The notes below the pieces were generated by a model. It saw only the letters and a program-made list of their open reading frames with translations. It was not told where the DNA came from and ran no database searches. From positions 403,883-467,882 of the forward strand of contig MNCI01023527.1 of the NCBI GenBank assembly GCA_015680685.1: a stretch of 64,000 nucleotides of DNA, written 5' to 3'. Origin of the DNA: Gnetum montanum (Eukaryota > Streptophyta > Gnetopsida > Gnetales > Gnetaceae). Positions 59,471 through 64,000 of this stretch are shown one piece after another. Position numbers and translations under genes: made by a program. Positions within the stretch are counted from its first letter, which is position 1; each line of letters opens with the position of its first letter.

Positions 59471-59872
59471 GTGACAACCACTCCCATGTTCATCAGCATT
59501 CGAGTGGGCCAATACAAGATTCGTAGGGTACATGTTGACGATGGAGCTACCACCAATGTAATCCCATTTTCTATTGTGGACAAGTTGGGCTTGGTTGATC
59601 AAATCAATCCCATAGCAACTTCATGCCTTAAGTATTTTAATGGGGTGCATGTGGTGGTCAAGGGGACTATGCACATCAACTTCATGGCAGGCGACCAGTT
59701 CCCCATGAGCAAAATGTTCATCGTGCTGGAGGAGATGTCAAGATTCAACCTAATCCTGGGGAGATCATGGTTGGCACAAATACGGGCTATCTCCTCACAT
59801 ATACATCAAGAAATCCACTTACCCTATGTAGGAAGGGAAGTGGTAATCTACAGTGACAAAGTGGCTCCTTAG
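59471..59872 (+). pseudogene. Retropepsin-like protease (Tat-like element)
   Basis: An open 133-residue segment. The active-site block is RRVHVDDGATTNVIPFSIVD, with D-D-G-A where Tat and other gypsy proteases have D-[SG]-G-[AS]. The second conserved block is SRFNLILGRSWLAQIRA ('yN.ilGRpwl...a'). The frame ends at 59872, five bases before the sequence becomes LTR-like, so the normal continuation into RT is lost. Confidence 0.8.
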
Positions 59873-59884
59873 GCCATAAACAAC

Positions 59885-61277
59885 GTAGATGTGGAACAAG
59901 GCAGAATGCATGAATGCATGAAGGTATCCCAAGGATGAACTTCATAGGTCCCAGGACCTTGCAACATGAAGGAAGGGTTGTTAATTACAGAAGTTTCTTA
60001 CCTAGACAAGCCTCAGATAGGTATCTTTGATCATTAGGTAAGATTTATCTCAAGACTAGTGGCTACACTTCGCTACACTACGTAGTGTAGCATAGCATAG
60101 CATGCAGGTGTTTATGCTATGCCAATACGTTGCGTAGTGTAAATAGTGTAACACTCATGTGGAAGCCTTAGGACATCTTCAGTTAGCTCTAGAACTTATT
60201 GACAATGGTCATCTCTACTCTGGCATCTCTTCAAAAAATAAGATTAGCAAGTTCACTTTATTTTGCACCCCCTATTAATTCCCAAAGTTGTCCCTACACT
60301 TGACCCCAGTTGCAAGAGGAGGGAAGACGTAGTCCTGGAGCACAAGATCCACTTTGCATTTCTTCTTGAAATTTTCTATAAAAACATGATAGTTCCCTAG
60401 ATTTTGGCACATGTAGTTCGAATGGTATGTTCACATCTCAGCAAGTTCCATGACCAACACATCAGCAGCGTAGCACTGCATTGTAGCATTACACGGTAGC
60501 ATGATGCATTCACATTTGCATCATGTGGGACCTAAGACATGTGGCATCCAAACCATATCTCTCTCTCACATTTGGCTCAATAAATACCCCAGTGAATAAT
60601 GTTCAAGGTGTTGGCTTTTGGCATTATTTTCTTTTAGAATCACCTTTCTTACGGTCGGCTTCAAGGATTGGCATTTTTAGCATTTGGATTTCTGGCGATT
60701 GGGTTTGGCAAAGAGATTGGCAAGAGGAAGGTTAACAACCAGAAAACCCCAACAATAGCACCTCCTAGACCTCTCTTAGCCTAGCAAGCACTGGCTCATC
60801 AGTTCCTATTGATAGACCATTAGCAATAGTTAATGAGCTGTGACCATATCGTTCCATTGTAAGCTATGCCTATCCACACTACACATCTATTGTACATCTT
60901 CTCCAACCAAGAAAATATTGAATCCCCAAATTTTGGGGCTGTGCATTCTCTTACTTGGTCCCATTTCATTTCATTTCACTATATTTTTGCATCATTTTCT
61001 ATCAATTTATATTCATTACTTAGCTTACACATTTTTTCCATGGTTTTACTATTCTATCTGTTGCAGCTTTTATGCACTTAAATTTCCATGCATACCATCT
61101 TAAAAAAACATTAAAAAAAGGTTATTATACACCAAAAAATTCCTTGTTTGATCGACCAAACTATTTAGGACACCCCATTTCCATTTTCCCCAGAATGACC
61201 CTCGCATGGATTCGGGGTTAGGCTATATGCTCGGTAACCTCTCGGTGTTCTAGCCACCAATGTTTTCGGTCGTTACA
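59885..61277 (+). repeat. Truncated 3' LTR of the Tat-like element
   Basis: Aligns with 54337-55686 from 59925 onward and ends CGGTCGTTACA. The left 940 bases of the LTR are absent. It contains the perfect palindrome at 60072-60091. Confidence 0.78.
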
Positions 61278-61480
61278 TAATTAAAACAAGGGAATTCTTG
61301 GAAATAAGACTAGGGAATGCTAAAAAATTAAACCAGAGAACCTAAATTAATAGAAGAACCTATGTCTTCCATTCTACATAGAGTTACAAATAGAATTAGA
61401 ACTTTCGTAATCAAACATAAGTAATTTAATAAGGGCATTTTGGGAAGTCAAATAAGGACATGCCATGAAGTTTACAAATT
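61274..61480. repeat. Flanking repeat, copies 2 and 3
   Basis: Copy 2 (61274-61350) resembles 53262-53340 over about 75 bases. Copy 3 (61424-61480) keeps TAAGGGCATTTTGGGAAGTC in the same order at about 147-base spacing. The host DNA here appears to be a short tandem repeat. Confidence 0.6.
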
Positions 61481-63540
61481 AATTTGATAAATTTAATAAC
61501 ATGAAGGTGAGAAATTAGCTCAAGCAAACAAAGTTCAACAAATTTCATAGCACTTGCTTCAAAATTGGGGTTACTAGCTTAAAAATTATGGTTGTCGTGT
61601 CATTCTAAAAGGCATATACAATTCCAAATTTTAAACTCTAGAAAAGAAATAGAGAAAATCTACACACCTTTGATAAATTTTACATAAATATTAAATGAAA
61701 CTAGGGCAAAGAACTAAGAATATTTCACAATGTGGTAGTGACCAGAAGTACCTTAAATCTTCTAAGAAGAAGAAATGTTAGAAGAAAACATCTACAATCT
61801 TGGCATCTGGGAAGTAAAGGGAAGAGCTCACAGTGGAGTGTGAGTGACAACAAGAAAAGTAAGAGCTCGTAGTGTAGTATGAGAGATAGGAGTGAGGTGG
61901 AGTATGAACAACTAGTGCACAAAATATCACTGAAGGAAGCTTGCAATTTTGAAAGGGATTTATGTGTATATTTTAAATGTTCATGATTTTACACTAATCC
62001 TTTTCATATTTAAAAATTATTTTATTGAATATTAATTTAATCTATAACTATAAAAATTTTGGAGGTATTTCAAATGGATTCATTATTTGTATTATGTTAT
62101 TTGGGATTTTCTTATTTTAAAGGTCCTTCCCTTATCATTTTCTTTAGAAATTTTCATATTAACAATTTCCAATTGTAACATATGATATTTATCGAACATT
62201 TTCTTTGAAAATATGAATATAAATTTTATTAGACAATGTACATGGGTATTCCCATTATGCTTACTAAATGCCAAATTGTCCATAAATATCCATCAAAAGT
62301 TTCAATGATAACATTGTTATTAGTTGATGTTAAATTATCTTAATACCCAATATGTAGGTACTCTGAGGACATGTTTAATATTAAACATTAAAACCTAGGT
62401 TCTCCAAAACCACTCTTGCATGCTCCAAAACCTTATTATATACACACAATCTTGTTACATAAATTATAGGAGAAATCTTGATCTTAATCATTTTAATTAT
62501 AGATTATTTGAGAGTAATAGAGAAACCTTGACTAGAGAAGTAATTAAGTAAATTTGTTATAATCATTGTTAATATAATTACATTACTTCATTCTTTCACT
62601 TGATTTAGCAAAGGATTAAGAATCATATTTCTAATATATAGATTTAAATTTGATCTATTTTTTGTTTTCTAATTCTTCTCAATTTGATAAATGTAAGAAC
62701 CAATGTAGATAGTAGTGCTATCTCTTGTTTTCTATAACTAGAAGATAGGACATCATAAGTTCTCAAGTTTTAGCAAGTTTTAATAAAGTTAAATGATAAT
62801 TTTTTAATATCATTGAATTTATAATGGCTATCTTGATAAAAATATTATTCTTTCTCTTGGATTATTTATGTTTTAATTTTATACATTTATAGTTTAGATT
62901 GTTGTTGGCAGATTTATCCATTTCATGGAACAACAAAAGTGATAAAATATGTATGGACAAAGAAAATATTCAAATAAAAAATATGATGGTTGTGTCTTAT
63001 TGATATTTTAATGTCAGAGGTTTCATTTGGAAATTTTCTGGGTGAAGATATAGTAAAAGAAGACACTAATGAAAGGCTACAGAAGTGTTTCAACTTTCAA
63101 ATGATACCAAAGAACCAATGGTATGTGAGGGGAAGATTGAAAGGAGATTGTAAAGCTTTATTGGTTAAAAATAGCTGACAATCTCATTCATGAATACAAC
63201 AATAAGAAATCAAAATTAACCTTATTTGAGTCACCATAGTAAGATTTCAATGGATGTTTATACGGAAAAGAGCGGTTCATAGCCATTGTACGCATTGGCA
63301 AGGTATTTCAAGAAAAAAAATGAATGAAATAGCTGGAGCTGAGATTGTGCCCCTCACAAAGTAGCTTTGAGGATGGAGAACAGAGGATGGAGAACAGATC
63401 AATTGAATCATGGTCGTTTTCTCTATTAATTTTTCTCCGGTATTTAATTTAATGGTCCCATGGATTAAGCTACAAACTATGTATTTTTCTATTCCGCCTT
63501 CATTTTCTATGGTTAGAAATTCCAAGATAGATATTTAAAC
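61481..63540. other. AT-rich region, nothing recognised
   Basis: No retroelement domains or LTR ends found. A 62-codon open frame at 62990-63178 is Lys/Glu-rich but unrecognised and has no supporting neighbours. Confidence 0.4.
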
Positions 63541-64000
63541 GTAGCCCAAGCATCTCTTGCTGCAACTAATGGGAAAATAGTCCAAAAGAATTACCGTTCT
63601 TTCTCCTTCCCATCAAATTGCATTTGGATTCATTTAGCAACAGATTGTACTACCGTTGTCGGAGTAGGAGGAGTCTGAAGAAACACCAGAGATAGATGCG
63701 TGAGTTCAACGAAATCCTCTGTTATTACAGGCATTACATCTCACTAGAAGAGGAATCTCCCACAATAGCGGAAATTATGCTGGTGTTGTGAACAAGCATT
63801 TCTATGGCGTTGAATACACATGCACAGGCTAGGGCCTCACAACACAACTCGTGGGTAAAAGATAAGGAAGCCGAAGCCAATAGAGATGGCGTTTTGAAAG
63901 GTACAACGCGGCAGAATCAAAAGTTGTACACTCATACGAAATGTGGATTCACAGAGTCTCTCTGAAATCCCACATCAGTGGAACAAGCCAAAAGAAACTT
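63541..64000. other. CpG-richer terminal region
   Basis: By inspection this 460-base stretch holds more than a dozen CpG dinucleotides, against a strongly depleted background in most of the window. No open frame of useful length and no clear promoter element is visible. The last bases include ATCCCACATCAGTGGAACAAG, which resembles a TCCCACATCGGTGG-like sequence common near plant gene and repeat ends. It may be an unmethylated or recently arrived segment, or the edge of a gene beyond the window. Confidence 0.35.

Larger units (their letters stand above)
53400..61277 (+). mobile_element. Tat-like Ty3/gypsy element with gag and protease but no RT
   Basis: An LTR element on + with a long 5' LTR (53400-55686), leader, gag (about 56490-58590), protease (59471-59872) and then, within 60 bases, the interior of the 3' LTR. 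RT, RNase H, integrase, the polypurine tract and the first 0.94 kb of the 3' LTR are missing. Flanking five-base sequences do not match (CACAA left, TAATT right). Either one internal deletion removed all of pol, or the two ends come from two different insertions. The gag zinc motif (FCDYH...EHDTDHY) and the protease style suggest the Tat lineage. Confidence 0.75.

Noticed and set aside
60840-61103. Hydrophobic open frames, also at 55298-55489
   Set aside because: Both are the same part of the Tat-like LTR. Similarity comes from the LTR pair, not from coding constraint.
61725-61946. Leu/Ser-rich 73-codon frame on the minus strand
   Set aside because: Low-complexity, purine-rich opposite strand; no domain or neighbour supports it.

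Overview
The window looks like intergenic DNA from a large, repeat-rich seed-plant genome; a gymnosperm is plausible, but the sequence alone does not settle it. It is AT-rich and depleted in CpG. I found no intact protein gene and no functional RNA gene. Almost everything identifiable is retrotransposon at different stages of decay, plus one broken multi-exon gene. The decay is mostly C-to-T and G-to-A, as expected from long cytosine methylation: TG/CA ends become TA, Trp codons become stops, and primer sites differ from consensus mainly by transitions.

Positions 1-1093 hold a LINE reverse transcriptase fragment. Positions 1094-27209 are one old Ty3/gypsy element on the + strand, flanked by the 5-bp target duplication GTGAT. 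Two younger elements sit inside it, both on the minus strand. One (4485-13274) interrupts gag, has a tRNA-Asp-type primer site, carries gag plus an unidentified coiled-coil ORF, and shows no pol that I can find. The other (17160-26116, target duplication ACAAG) is a chromovirus-like Ty3/gypsy element that splits the outer 3' LTR. It keeps gag, protease, RT, RNase H and integrase remnants, and also carries an antisense, apparently intron-containing ORF and a 22-bp minisatellite.

Positions 27215-35700 contain three tRNA-derived SINE copies, one with a perfect 15-bp target duplication. They also contain degenerate tandem repeats, an N-bounded assembly duplication, and a LINE whose endonuclease region was split by a second, 5'-truncated LINE.

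Positions 35740-48790 (minus strand) hold the remains of a multi-exon gene. Its last recognisable part is an FCP1/NIF-type HAD phosphatase domain, preceded by an acidic/Lys-rich linker and coiled-coil exons. A solo LTR (37574-39188) lies between the linker exons and the phosphatase exon, and a Ty1/copia element (41611-47926, SIRE-like) lies within or beside upstream exons.

Positions 49300-50930 are tandem repeats and 50930-53260 hold nothing recognisable. Positions 53400-61277 are a Tat-like element with long LTRs built of about 200-bp subrepeats, each carrying a GCTAC...GTAGC palindrome. It has gag and protease, but pol and the first part of the 3' LTR are missing. The last 450 bases are richer in CpG and may approach a gene or an unmethylated region.
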